A stretch of 64,000 nt of DNA from Bradyrhizobium sp. Ce-3. GTDB lineage: Bacteria > Pseudomonadota > Alphaproteobacteria > Rhizobiales > Xanthobacteraceae. The notes beneath the pieces are model-generated. The model saw only the letters and a program-made list of their open reading frames with translations. It made no database searches and was not told the DNA's origin. This document shows, piece after piece, positions 1-8,074 of this stretch; within the stretch, counting starts at the first letter, position 1, and each line of letters begins with the position of its first letter. Where the stretch lies: positions 62,001 to 126,000 of the forward strand of contig NZ_BQUV01000008.1 of assembly GCF_022835695.1 (NCBI RefSeq). The letters are read 5' to 3'. Both the position numbers and the translations under genes were made by a program.

Positions 1-45
1 GAAATCCAGCGCGACATCATCGCGAAGATGGTGCTGGGGTTGTAG
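1..45 (+). CDS. Acyl-CoA dehydrogenase, C-terminal end only (partial)
   Basis: The window opens inside a plus-strand reading frame with 14 codons left before a TAG. The residues EIQRDIIAKMVLGL match the conserved C-terminal tail of acyl-CoA dehydrogenases, which commonly end in EIQR-N-I-I-A-x-x-V-L-G-L. The family oxidises acyl-CoA thioesters to enoyl-CoA with FAD in the cytoplasm. So little is present that substrate class cannot be judged, and the identification rests on this one tail motif. Confidence 0.5.
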   Translation, partial: EIQRDIIAKMVLGL

Positions 46-58
46 CTTCTCTCTCCTC

Positions 59-158
59 GTCATTCCGGGGCATCGCGAAGCGATGAGCCCGGGATCCATC
101 AAGCCCATGTTCTGTGGCGCGATGGATCCCGGGCTCGCGCTGCGCGCCGCGGAATGAC
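59..158. repeat. Palindromic intergenic repeat (GTCATTCCGGGG family)
   Basis: An inverted repeat lies between two convergent genes. The outer ends are GTCATTCCGGGG and CGCGGAATGAC. Inside, a perfect 16-base arm at 85-100 pairs with 121-136. The repeat at 2574-2698 shares the outer ends and the GAGCCCGG core, so this is a repeated family and not a single terminator. Such elements are common between genes in Bradyrhizobium (established knowledge). Confidence 0.75.
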
Positions 159-180
159 GTGGTGAGAGAGTGCGCGCGGC

Positions 181-2508
181 CTAAGCCGCCCCGAACTTCG
201 CGTCCCTGATCGCCTGCCAGATCTTGACCGGCGTCAGCGGCGTGTTGAGCTGGGTGATCCCGACCTCGCTCAAGGCATCCATGACGCCGTTGGTGATGCA
301 GGGCGGGCCGCCGATCGCGCCGGACTCGCCGCAGCCCTTGGCGCCTAGCGGATTGGTCTTGCAGGGCGCGGAGGGATCGAGCGTCACCGACAGCGGCGGA
401 ATGTCCGAGGCGCGTGGGATACAATAGTCCTGATAGCTCGCGGTCAGCAGCTGGCCTTCCTCGCTGTAGGCGACACCTTCGTACAGCGCCTGGCCGATGC
501 CCTGGACGACGCCGCCATGCACCTGCCCCGTCACCAGCATCGGATTGACGGCGACGCCGACGTCGTCGACGGTGGTGTAACGCACCACCCGCGTCACGCC
601 GGTCTCGGGATCGATCTCGACCTCGCAGATGTGGGTGCCGTTCGGCCAGCTCGGCCCGTCGACATTGCCCTCGCTCTCGACCGAGAGTTTTGCACTCTTC
701 TCCTTGGCCGCGATCTCGAACAGGCTGATGCGTCTGTCGGTGCCGACCACGGTGAGGAAGCCGTCGCGATACTCGATATCCTCGGCGGAGGCTTCCAGCA
801 GATTGGAAGCCTTGTCGCGCGCCTTGTTGATCATGTCGTTGGCGGAGACCGCAACCGCGGTGCCGCCGACGAACAGCGAGCGCGAGCCGACGCTGCCGAA
901 GCCAGTGGCAAGATCGGTGTCGCCCTGGATGACGTCGATCTTGTCCAGGGCAATGCCGAGCGTATCCGATATCATCTGGGTGTAGGTGGTGGCGAGGCCC
1001 TGGCCCATCGCCATGGTGCCGGACCACAGGACCACGCGGCCCTCGGCAGTCGCGTGCAGCGAGACGTTCTCGGTGTGAGCGCGACCGCCGGTCCATTCGA
1101 TGTAGCTGGTCAGGCCGCGGCCGTAGAGCAGGCCCTTCTTCTTCGCTGCCTTCTTGCGCGCGGCGAAGCCGTTCCAGTCGGCGAGATCCGAGGCGCGCTC
1201 CAGCATGTGCGCGAAGGCGCCGGAATCGTACACCTGCCCGACCGCGTTGGTGTAGGGCAGCTGCGCCGGCTTGATGTAGTTGACCTTGCGGATGGTGCGC
1301 GGGTCCATGCCGATCTGGCGCGCGGCGGCATCGAACAGCCGCTCGACGATGAACACCGCCTCCGGCCTGCCAGCGCCGCGATAGGCGCCGACCGGCGCGG
1401 TGTTGGTCATGACAGACTTCACCTCGAAATGCACCAGCGGCAGATCGTAGACGCCGGTCTGCACGAACGGGCCGAGCACCAGCGGGATGATGTTGGCGGT
1501 ACCCGACGAGTAAGCGCCGGTGCCGCCGAGCGAGCGCACCCGGTAGGCCAGCACGCGGCCCTTGGCGTCGAGCGCGAACTCGCCGGTCGAGGTCAGGTCG
1601 CGACCGTGGGTGCCGCCGACGAATTCGTCGGTGCGGTCACCGCGCCAACGGACCTTCTCGTTCAGCTTGGTCGCGGCGTAAGCGACGATGCCGTCTTCCG
1701 GATAGAGGCTGGTCTTCTGGCCGAAGCCGCCGCCGATATCGCCGACCAGCACGCGCACGCTGTCCTTTGGCCGCTTCAGGATCGATTCCGCCAGCAGATC
1801 GCGGGTCGAACCCGGGGTCTGCGACTGCACGTGGAGAATCAGCCGGCCGGTCTTCTTCTCAATCTCGGCAATGGTCGAGCGCGGCTCCATCGCCGACGGC
1901 ACCAGGCGCTGGCTCACCAGGTCGAGCGAAACCTTGTGCGCGGCACTGGCGAAGGCTTCCTCGACCTTGGCGGCGTCGCCGTAGCTCATCGCGGCCACGA
2001 CGTTGTCGGGCGCCTCCGGCCAGACCGCGGGTGCACCTGGCTTGATCGCCTCGAGCGGATCGACCACCGAAGGCAGCACATCGTAGTCGATCCCGATCGC
2101 TTCCGCCGCGGTCTGCGCCAGCACGCGCGAGGTCGCGACAACGGCCGCGACACCCTCGCCGGCGTAACGCACCACCTCATGCGCCAGCAGGCGCCGCGGC
2201 GGCACGGTCATCGGCGAGCCGTCGGGCCGCTTGAAGATCGCAAGCGTCGGCAGCGTGCCGATATCGTCTTTCACGAGGTCGGCACCGGTATAGACCGCCT
2301 TGACGCCGGGCATCTCGAGCGCCGCCTTGGCGTCGATCGACCTGATGTTGGCGTGGGCATGCGGCGAGCGCAGCACGTATAGCCATAGCGCGCCGTCCTG
2401 CGGCTTGTCGTCGATGAAATGCCCCTTCCCGGTGAGCAGCCGCTGGTCTTCCAGACGCTTGACCGGCTGGCCCGCACCGAAACGCATATTGCCGGGAAGA
2501 ATGTTCAT
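181..2508 (-). CDS. Xanthine dehydrogenase/CO dehydrogenase-family molybdopterin-binding large subunit
   Basis: This 775-residue protein is a full-length molybdenum hydroxylase large subunit, with the ATG at 2508 preceded by AAGGA. It has an N-terminal hammerhead domain followed by the molybdopterin-binding domains. Visible cofactor and active-site motifs are GGGFGQK, AYRGAGRPE, GSVGSRS and, near the C-terminus, GCGESG with the catalytic-base glutamate at about residue 728. The AYRGAGR loop is the form II type. True CO dehydrogenase (form I) carries a cysteine in AYRCSFR, so CO oxidation is unlikely. The family hydroxylates aldehydes, purines or N-heterocycles, and the substrate cannot be told. 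The partner FeS and FAD subunits are not adjacent: the next gene downstream is convergent, and upstream lie a repeat and a DHDPS-family gene. Confidence 0.9.
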   Translation of the reverse strand: MNILPGNMRFGAGQPVKRLEDQRLLTGKGHFIDDKPQDGALWLYVLRSPHAHANIRSIDAKAALEMPGVKAVYTGADLVKDDIGTLPTLAIFKRPDGSPMTVPPRRLLAHEVVRYAGEGVAAVVATSRVLAQTAAEAIGIDYDVLPSVVDPLEAIKPGAPAVWPEAPDNVVAAMSYGDAAKVEEAFASAAHKVSLDLVSQRLVPSAMEPRSTIAEIEKKTGRLILHVQSQTPGSTRDLLAESILKRPKDSVRVLVGDIGGGFGQKTSLYPEDGIVAYAATKLNEKVRWRGDRTDEFVGGTHGRDLTSTGEFALDAKGRVLAYRVRSLGGTGAYSSGTANIIPLVLGPFVQTGVYDLPLVHFEVKSVMTNTAPVGAYRGAGRPEAVFIVERLFDAAARQIGMDPRTIRKVNYIKPAQLPYTNAVGQVYDSGAFAHMLERASDLADWNGFAARKKAAKKKGLLYGRGLTSYIEWTGGRAHTENVSLHATAEGRVVLWSGTMAMGQGLATTYTQMISDTLGIALDKIDVIQGDTDLATGFGSVGSRSLFVGGTAVAVSANDMINKARDKASNLLEASAEDIEYRDGFLTVVGTDRRISLFEIAAKEKSAKLSVESEGNVDGPSWPNGTHICEVEIDPETGVTRVVRYTTVDDVGVAVNPMLVTGQVHGGVVQGIGQALYEGVAYSEEGQLLTASYQDYCIPRASDIPPLSVTLDPSAPCKTNPLGAKGCGESGAIGGPPCITNGVMDALSEVGITQLNTPLTPVKIWQAIRDAKFGAA

Positions 2509-2573
2509 CAGAGGGTCCTTGATCTCGGAAATTTTGGCGGGTTTTAACGGATTTTCGGCTCTGCACAACTGTT

Positions 2574-2698
2574 GTCATTCCCCGATGCGCAATTGCGCAT
2601 CTGAGGGCGCGCCTCTTGGCGCGAGCCCGGAATCCATACTCCCGATGGTGGTTATGGATTCCGGGCTCGATGCTAACGCATCGCCCCGGAATGGCGAC
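2574..2698. repeat. Palindromic intergenic repeat, same family as 59-158
   Basis: The outer ends are GTCATTCCCCG and GCCCCGGAATGGC. The inner perfect arms GAGCCCGGAATCCAT (2623-2637) and ATGGATTCCGGGCTC (2654-2668) can form a long hairpin. The left half contains a further small palindrome, GATGCGCAATTGCGCATC. The repeat lies between the DHDPS-family gene and the molybdopterin enzyme gene, so it may separate their transcripts. Confidence 0.75.
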
Positions 2699-2731
2699 GT
2701 GGCGGGAGCGCAAACAACGCGCAAGCCGGTT

Positions 2732-3607
2732 TCAGGCCAGATCGCGCAACGCGGCCTCGACCACCTTGCGCTGCTCGGCCGTCAGCGGCGCCTGCGGCGG
2801 CACGGGGTCGCCGACATCGTAGCCCTGGCTGGCAAGCCCGGCCTTGATGCAGGCGGCGAGGTTGAAGCGGGCGAACGCCTCGTTGATGCGCCAGAGCTTA
2901 TGCTGCAAGACCATCGCCTCGTCCCAGCGGGCGCGGCGGCAGAGATTGTAGAGCTCGACGCTCTGCCGCGGGATGATGCATGCCGGCCCAGCCATCCAGC
3001 CGTGACCGCCGATCAGCATCACCGCGGCCGGAATATGGGCGGAGGCCGAGAACACTTTCAGGCTGTCGCCGCAGCGGTTCATGATCGACAGCAGCCGGCC
3101 GGTGTTGGTCGAGGCATCCTTGATGTAGCCGATCCGCGGATGCTCGGCGAGCCGCGCGATGACGTCGAGCGTCAGGTCGGAGCGCTGGAAATTCGGGTTG
3201 GTGTAGATCACGACCGGAATGTCGACGGCGTCGGCGATGGCGCAGAAATAGGATTCCACCTGGGCGTCACTGAGCGGAAAATACGCCTCCAGGATCGCGA
3301 GAATGCCGGCGGCGCCCCGCTTCTGACAGGCCTTGGCCTGCGCCACCGCATCCGCCGTCGAGGTCGAGGCGACGCCGGCCACGACGGGCACGCGGCCCTG
3401 CGCGGCCTCGATCGTGGTCGCCACCACCTGCATCCGCTGCGCGTTGTTGAGATAGGCGAATTCGCCGGTCGAGCCGAGCGGCGTCAGCCCATGCACGCCG
3501 GCCTTGATCAGATCATCGCAGAGCCGGCCCAGCACCTCGGTGCGGACATGGCCGGCGGGATCGACCGGGGACACCAGATACGGAAAGACGCCGTGGAAAT
3601 CAGCCAT
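2732..3607 (-). CDS. Dihydrodipicolinate synthase/N-acetylneuraminate lyase family aldolase
   Basis: This 291-residue protein is the normal size for the class I DHDPS/NAL family of TIM-barrel lyases. The substrate-binding loop reads GSTGEF, the catalytic tyrosine is in YTNPN (about residue 135) and the Schiff-base lysine is in GYIKDAS (about residue 163). The ATG at 3607 is chosen because it overlaps the 3' end of the upstream epimerase gene by eight bases, which implies translational coupling. Members cleave or condense pyruvate-type 2-keto acids. The company of a sugar-nucleotide-type epimerase suggests a sugar-acid or amino-sugar substrate, but the sequence does not decide this. It is probably not the housekeeping lysine enzyme, because of that context. 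Confidence 0.88.
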   Translation of the reverse strand: MADFHGVFPYLVSPVDPAGHVRTEVLGRLCDDLIKAGVHGLTPLGSTGEFAYLNNAQRMQVVATTIEAAQGRVPVVAGVASTSTADAVAQAKACQKRGAAGILAILEAYFPLSDAQVESYFCAIADAVDIPVVIYTNPNFQRSDLTLDVIARLAEHPRIGYIKDASTNTGRLLSIMNRCGDSLKVFSASAHIPAAVMLIGGHGWMAGPACIIPRQSVELYNLCRRARWDEAMVLQHKLWRINEAFARFNLAACIKAGLASQGYDVGDPVPPQAPLTAEQRKVVEAALRDLA

Positions 3608-4556
3608 TTGCGAGCCTCGCTGACGGCGAGACATAATCGGGATCGTGCGCAAAGGGAAGCGGCTCGCCGCTGCGCAGGGCGCCGAGCACCGCTGCAAAGT
3701 CGGTTACCGCGCGGAAACCGAGCAGCCGCTCGGCCTTGCCGGTGTCGTAGATCCGGCCGATCGAACGCGGCAGTTGCCAGTCGCGTTGCGCGAACAGCGC
3801 CGGCGCATCGGGAAAATGACGCGCGATCACGCCCGGCGCATCGGTCTTCAGGGCGGCAACGTCGCTGCGCGCGAAGGGCGTCGGCGCGCTGATCACGAAG
3901 ACCTCGAAGCCGCGGATCTTCTCCAGCGCCACGACATGGGCGTCGGCGGCGTCCTCGACCGTCAGGCGGCGGTACAACAGCTCGGTCGCCTTCAGATTCT
4001 CGCCGTGAATGTCAACGATCGTGTCGTCGTCTTCAGGAAAGAACCGGCTGGTACGCAGCACCGCGCAGTTCAGCCCATGCTCGCGGCTGTACAGCCGGCA
4101 CAGGTTTTCGGCGGCGAGTTTCGTCACGCCGTAGATGTTGCGCGGCTCGAGCGGCGCTGTCGTCTCGTCGAGCCACACCGCCGCATGGCCTTCCTCGTCG
4201 CGGATCGCCTGCGAGATCATCAGCGAGGTCGTCGAGGTGAAGACGAAACGTTCATGCCCGGCGGCAATTGCGGCCTGCAGCAGGTTGAGCGTGCCTGACA
4301 CGTTGACGTCGACAAAGGCCTGCGGCGCGAACCGCGCGATATCAGGCTTGTGCAGCGCGCCGCCATGGATCACGGCCTCGATGCCGTGATCACCGAACAG
4401 GCGATCGACCACCGATCGGTCGACCACCGAGCCGACCACATCCGTCGCCTCGCCAGGGACGACGTCGAGGCCGGTCACGTGATGGCCGGCCAGCCGAAGC
4501 CGCGGCGCAAGGAAACGGCCGAGCCAGCCGGACGAGCCGGTCAACAATACACGCAT
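3600..4556 (-). CDS. NAD-dependent epimerase/dehydratase (extended SDR)
   Basis: This 318-residue extended short-chain dehydrogenase has the nucleotide-binding motif TGSSGWLG at its N-terminus and the catalytic pair in YGVTKLA, with an upstream serine stretch (TSTTSL). Such enzymes act on NDP-sugars, uronates or related hydroxy compounds using NAD(P). The gene starts 22 bases after the end of the phosphoglucomutase gene. Its stop is embedded in the start region of the DHDPS-family gene, so the three form one operon transcribed leftward. The pairing with an aldolase-family enzyme could indicate a sugar-acid route, but this is an inference. Confidence 0.85.
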   Translation of the reverse strand: MRVLLTGSSGWLGRFLAPRLRLAGHHVTGLDVVPGEATDVVGSVVDRSVVDRLFGDHGIEAVIHGGALHKPDIARFAPQAFVDVNVSGTLNLLQAAIAAGHERFVFTSTTSLMISQAIRDEEGHAAVWLDETTAPLEPRNIYGVTKLAAENLCRLYSREHGLNCAVLRTSRFFPEDDDTIVDIHGENLKATELLYRRLTVEDAADAHVVALEKIRGFEVFVISAPTPFARSDVAALKTDAPGVIARHFPDAPALFAQRDWQLPRSIGRIYDTGKAERLLGFRAVTDFAAVLGALRSGEPLPFAHDPDYVSPSARLANG

Positions 4557-4578
4557 GGATTCCGCCCGGCCCCGCGCC

Positions 4579-6240
4579 TCAGAACACCTTGGCGATCGCG
4601 GCCTGCGCGTCGCCCTGGATCTGCTTCAGATGATCCGGCCCGCGGAAGCTCTCGGCATAGATCTTGTAGACGTCCTCGGTGCCGGAGGGACGCGCGGCGA
4701 ACCAGCCGGCCTCGCTCTCGACCTTGATACCGCCGAACGGCTGATCATTGCCCGGCGCCTTGGTCCGGACCGCGCGCACGGGATCGCCGGCGAGCTGCGT
4801 CATGTTGAGCTGCTCGGGCCCCAGCGCCTTCAGTGCGTTCTTCTGCTTCGGCGTCGCCGCGACGTCGATGCGCTCGTAATAGGGCACGCCGAGCTCGGCG
4901 GTCAGCTCGTTGAACAATTCGCTGGGATCGCGGCCGGTCCTGGCGATGATCTCCGCCGCCAGGAGGCCGAGGATGATGCCGTCCTTGTCCGTGGTCCAGG
5001 CCGTACCGTCGCGCTTCAGGAACGATGCGCCCGCACTCTCCTCACCGGCAAAGCCGAAGCCGCCGCTGCCGAGCCCTTCGACGAACCATTTGAAGCCGAC
5101 CGGCGTTTCGACCAGTCTGCGGCCCAGCTTCTTCGCGACGCGATCGATGATCGAGCTCGACACGATGGTCTTGCCGATCGCTGCGCTCCCGCTCCATTGC
5201 GGCCGGTGCGCGAACAGATAGGCGATCGCGGTCGCGAGGAAGTGGTTCGGGTTCATCAGCCCGTTCGAGCGCGTCACGATGCCGTGGCGATCGGCGTCGG
5301 TGTCGTTGGCAAAAGCGACGTCGAAGCGGTCGCGCATCCCGATCAGGCTCGCCATCGCATAAGGCGACGAGCAATCCATCCGGATCTTGCCGTCCCAATC
5401 CGCGGTCATGAAGCGGAAGGTCGGATCGACGGCGTTGTTGACGATGGTGCCATTGATGCCGTAGCGCGCGATGATCGGCTGCCAGTAATGCACCGCCGCG
5501 CCGCCGAGCGGATCGATGCCGATCCTGACGCCGGCGGATTTGATCAATGCGAGATCGACGGTGTTGCCGAGATCGGCGACATAGGGCGTGATGTAGTCGT
5601 GCAGATGTGTGGTCGCAGCCTTGCGCGCCCGATCATACGGGATCCGTGCGACACCCTTGAGGCCGGCCTCGATATAGCGGTTGGCGTTCTTCTCGACCAC
5701 GGCGGTGACGTCGGTGTCGGCCGGGCCGCCATGCGGCGGATTGTATTTGTAGCCGCCGTCCTCCGGCGGATTGTGTGACGGCGTGATGACGACGCCATCG
5801 GCAAGCCCGCTGCTGCGTCCCTTGTTGTAACTCAGGATCGCGTGCGAGATGACAGGCGTCGGGGTGTAGCCGCCCTGCGTGTCGATCATGATCTCGACGC
5901 CGTTGGCCGCGAACACCTCGACCGCGCTGGCCAGCGCCGGCTCGGCCAACGCATGGGTATCGATGCCGATGAACAAGGGCCCGGTCAGGCCCTTCTCGCG
6001 CCGGTAATCGCAGATCGCCTGCGTGGTGGCGAGAATGTGGTCTTCGTTGAAGGAATTCCTCAGCGAGGAGCCGCGATGGCCCGAGGTGCCGAAGGCAACC
6101 CGCTGGGTGGGATCGCTGGGGTCGGGCTTGCCGGCAAAATAGGCCGTGACCAGCCGCGGCACATTGGCGAGCGCTGAGGGATCGATGGGTTTGCCGGCGG
6201 CAGGATTTGGTGCAGTCACGTGACCTCTCAGATCTGGCAT
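4579..6240 (-). CDS. pgm: Phosphoglucomutase (alpha-D-glucose phosphate-specific)
   Basis: The protein of up to 553 residues interconverts glucose-1-phosphate and glucose-6-phosphate in the cytoplasm. It links glycogen and surface-polysaccharide synthesis to central metabolism. It has the N-terminal GTSGHRG motif, the phosphoserine loop TPSHNP at about residue 155, the metal loop NDTDADRHG and the C-terminal phosphate-binding loop RPSGTED, in the family order. Length matches the enterobacterial Pgm class. The ATG at 6240 has no clear ribosome site. An in-frame GTG at 6219, preceded by GAGAGG, is a plausible alternative start. It is the first gene of a three-gene leftward operon. Confidence 0.93.
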   Translation of the reverse strand: MPDLRGHVTAPNPAAGKPIDPSALANVPRLVTAYFAGKPDPSDPTQRVAFGTSGHRGSSLRNSFNEDHILATTQAICDYRREKGLTGPLFIGIDTHALAEPALASAVEVFAANGVEIMIDTQGGYTPTPVISHAILSYNKGRSSGLADGVVITPSHNPPEDGGYKYNPPHGGPADTDVTAVVEKNANRYIEAGLKGVARIPYDRARKAATTHLHDYITPYVADLGNTVDLALIKSAGVRIGIDPLGGAAVHYWQPIIARYGINGTIVNNAVDPTFRFMTADWDGKIRMDCSSPYAMASLIGMRDRFDVAFANDTDADRHGIVTRSNGLMNPNHFLATAIAYLFAHRPQWSGSAAIGKTIVSSSIIDRVAKKLGRRLVETPVGFKWFVEGLGSGGFGFAGEESAGASFLKRDGTAWTTDKDGIILGLLAAEIIARTGRDPSELFNELTAELGVPYYERIDVAATPKQKNALKALGPEQLNMTQLAGDPVRAVRTKAPGNDQPFGGIKVESEAGWFAARPSGTEDVYKIYAESFRGPDHLKQIQGDAQAAIAKVF

Positions 6241-6343
6241 CGCCGACCATCAGCACAACGGGTGATGTCGTGGCGTGCTACCATGGCGGCTTACGTTCAA
6301 TCAAGCCGAGGGCATTTCGTTCCGTGTGGTCGGCGGCAATCTG

Positions 6344-7996
6344 CTATTCGACGTCGATCTGCTGCACCTTCTCGCGCAGCTCGTCGACCAGCACACGCTT
6401 GTTCTCGCTATAGTCGATCGGCACCACGACGAGGTGCACGCCGCCGCCGGAGAAGGCCCGCTCCAGGGTCGGCACGATCGCCTCCGTGCTCTCGATCCGC
6501 GAACCCTTGGCGCCATAGCTTTCGGCATATTTGACGAAATCCGGATTGCCGAAGGTCAGGCCGAAATCCGGGAAGTTGTCGACCGCCTGCTTCCAGCGGA
6601 TCATGCCGTAGGCGGAGTCCTCGAGGATCAGAACCACCAGATTGAGCTTGAGACGAACCGCGGTCTCCATCTCCTGCGAGTTCATCATGAAGCCGCCGTC
6701 GCCGCAGACCGCCAGCACGCGGTTCTTCGGATAGAGCATCGCCGCCATCATCGCCGATGGCAGGCCGGCGCCCATGGTGGCGAGCGCGTTGTCGAGCAGC
6801 AGCGAGTTCGCGAGCAGCGTGCGGTAGTTGCGCGCAAACCAGATCTTGTACATGCCATTGTCGAGCGCGACGATGCCGTCCTCAGGGATCACCTGCCGCA
6901 CATCGTGCACGATGCGCTGCGGCGTCGGCGGCCAGCGGCCCTCGGTGGCGCGGTCGGTGATCTTCGCCAGAATGCTCTCGCGCAGGCTGAGCAGCGCGCT
7001 GGCATGCGGCAGCTTGCCCGCGACCCGGTCGGCCAGCAATTCGAGGCTCGGCCCGACGTCGCCGATCACCTCGCATTGCGGGAAATAGACCTGCTCGACA
7101 TTGGCCGGCATGTAGCTGACATGGATCACCTGCGGTCCCTTCGGGCCCATGATGAAGGGCGGCTTCTCGATCGTGTCGTGACCGATGGCGATGATCAGGT
7201 CGGCGCGGTCGATCGCCTCATGCACATAGTCGCGTTCGCTCAGCGCGGCGGTCCCCATATACTGGTTGGTGCCGCCCGACACCGTGCCCTTGCCCATCTG
7301 GGTGGTGAAGAACGGAATTTTCGTCCGCCGCACGAAGTCGCCGATCCCGGCGGTCGAGCGCGGACGCGAGGCCGCAGCACCAAGCATGATCAGCGGACGC
7401 TGCGCTTTCAGGATCATGTCGGCGGCGCGGTCGAGGGCTGCGGCATGCGCGATCGGAATTTCGATCGGATGCGGATGCACCAGCTCGACCGGTGCGGTCT
7501 CATCGCCGGCGATGTCTTCCGGCAGTTCGAGCAGCACCGGCCCCGGCCGTTCCTGGGTCGCGATCCGGAAGGCATCACGGACCAGCGTCGGAATGGTCGC
7601 GCCGCTGACGATCTGCAGCGACAGCTTGGTGAGCGGCCGGAAGGTGTTGACGATGTCGACGATCTGGAACTTGGCCTGTCGGCTGCTCAGGATGCCCTTC
7701 TGTCCGGTCAGCATCACCATCGGCATCGCGCCGAGCAGCGCGTAGGCCGCGCCAGTGGTCAAATTGAGCGCGCCGGGGCCGAGCGTCGTGATGCAGACGC
7801 CGGGCTTTCCGGTTAACCGGCCATAGGTCGCCGCCATGAACGCCGCGGCCTGTTCGTGGCGCGTCACGATCAGCTTGATCGAGGACTTGCGCAGGCTCTC
7901 GACGACATCGAGATTCTCCTCGCCGGGGACGCCGAACACCCGCTCCACGCCCTCATTTTCGAGGGCCGCGACCAGCAAATCGGAACCTTTGACCAT
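6344..7996 (-). CDS. Acetolactate synthase-like thiamine pyrophosphate enzyme
   Basis: This 550-residue protein has the three-domain architecture of TPP-dependent carboligases and decarboxylases. The cofactor-activating glutamate is in TRHEQAA (residue 48). The TPP/Mg motif near residue 430 begins GDGGFMM and ends with a conserved asparagine-like position. The N-terminal half resembles biosynthetic and catabolic acetolactate synthases (GPGALN, SRQAKFQ). No small regulatory subunit gene is adjacent, as would be expected for IlvBN, so it may be a catabolic AlsS-type enzyme or a related 2-keto acid enzyme. A GAGG ribosome site precedes the ATG. Confidence 0.85.
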   Translation of the reverse strand: MVKGSDLLVAALENEGVERVFGVPGEENLDVVESLRKSSIKLIVTRHEQAAAFMAATYGRLTGKPGVCITTLGPGALNLTTGAAYALLGAMPMVMLTGQKGILSSRQAKFQIVDIVNTFRPLTKLSLQIVSGATIPTLVRDAFRIATQERPGPVLLELPEDIAGDETAPVELVHPHPIEIPIAHAAALDRAADMILKAQRPLIMLGAAASRPRSTAGIGDFVRRTKIPFFTTQMGKGTVSGGTNQYMGTAALSERDYVHEAIDRADLIIAIGHDTIEKPPFIMGPKGPQVIHVSYMPANVEQVYFPQCEVIGDVGPSLELLADRVAGKLPHASALLSLRESILAKITDRATEGRWPPTPQRIVHDVRQVIPEDGIVALDNGMYKIWFARNYRTLLANSLLLDNALATMGAGLPSAMMAAMLYPKNRVLAVCGDGGFMMNSQEMETAVRLKLNLVVLILEDSAYGMIRWKQAVDNFPDFGLTFGNPDFVKYAESYGAKGSRIESTEAIVPTLERAFSGGGVHLVVVPIDYSENKRVLVDELREKVQQIDVE

Positions 7997-8074
7997 GTCA
8001 GCCTCACTTCGTTGATTGCATGCCGCGCACCGAGCATAACCGCATCGCGCGCCGCCGGAAACTCCCTCGCGAGC

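Noticed and set aside
517-2382. 621-residue open frame on the plus strand opposite the molybdopterin subunit
   Set aside because: It is an antisense shadow in GC-rich DNA, with no recognisable domain and composition dominated by Arg, His, Asp and Gly. The opposite strand encodes a clear enzyme.
181-2508. Carbon monoxide dehydrogenase (form I CoxL)
   Set aside because: The active-site loop reads AYRGAGR and lacks the cysteine of AYRCSFR, and CoxM and CoxS are absent.
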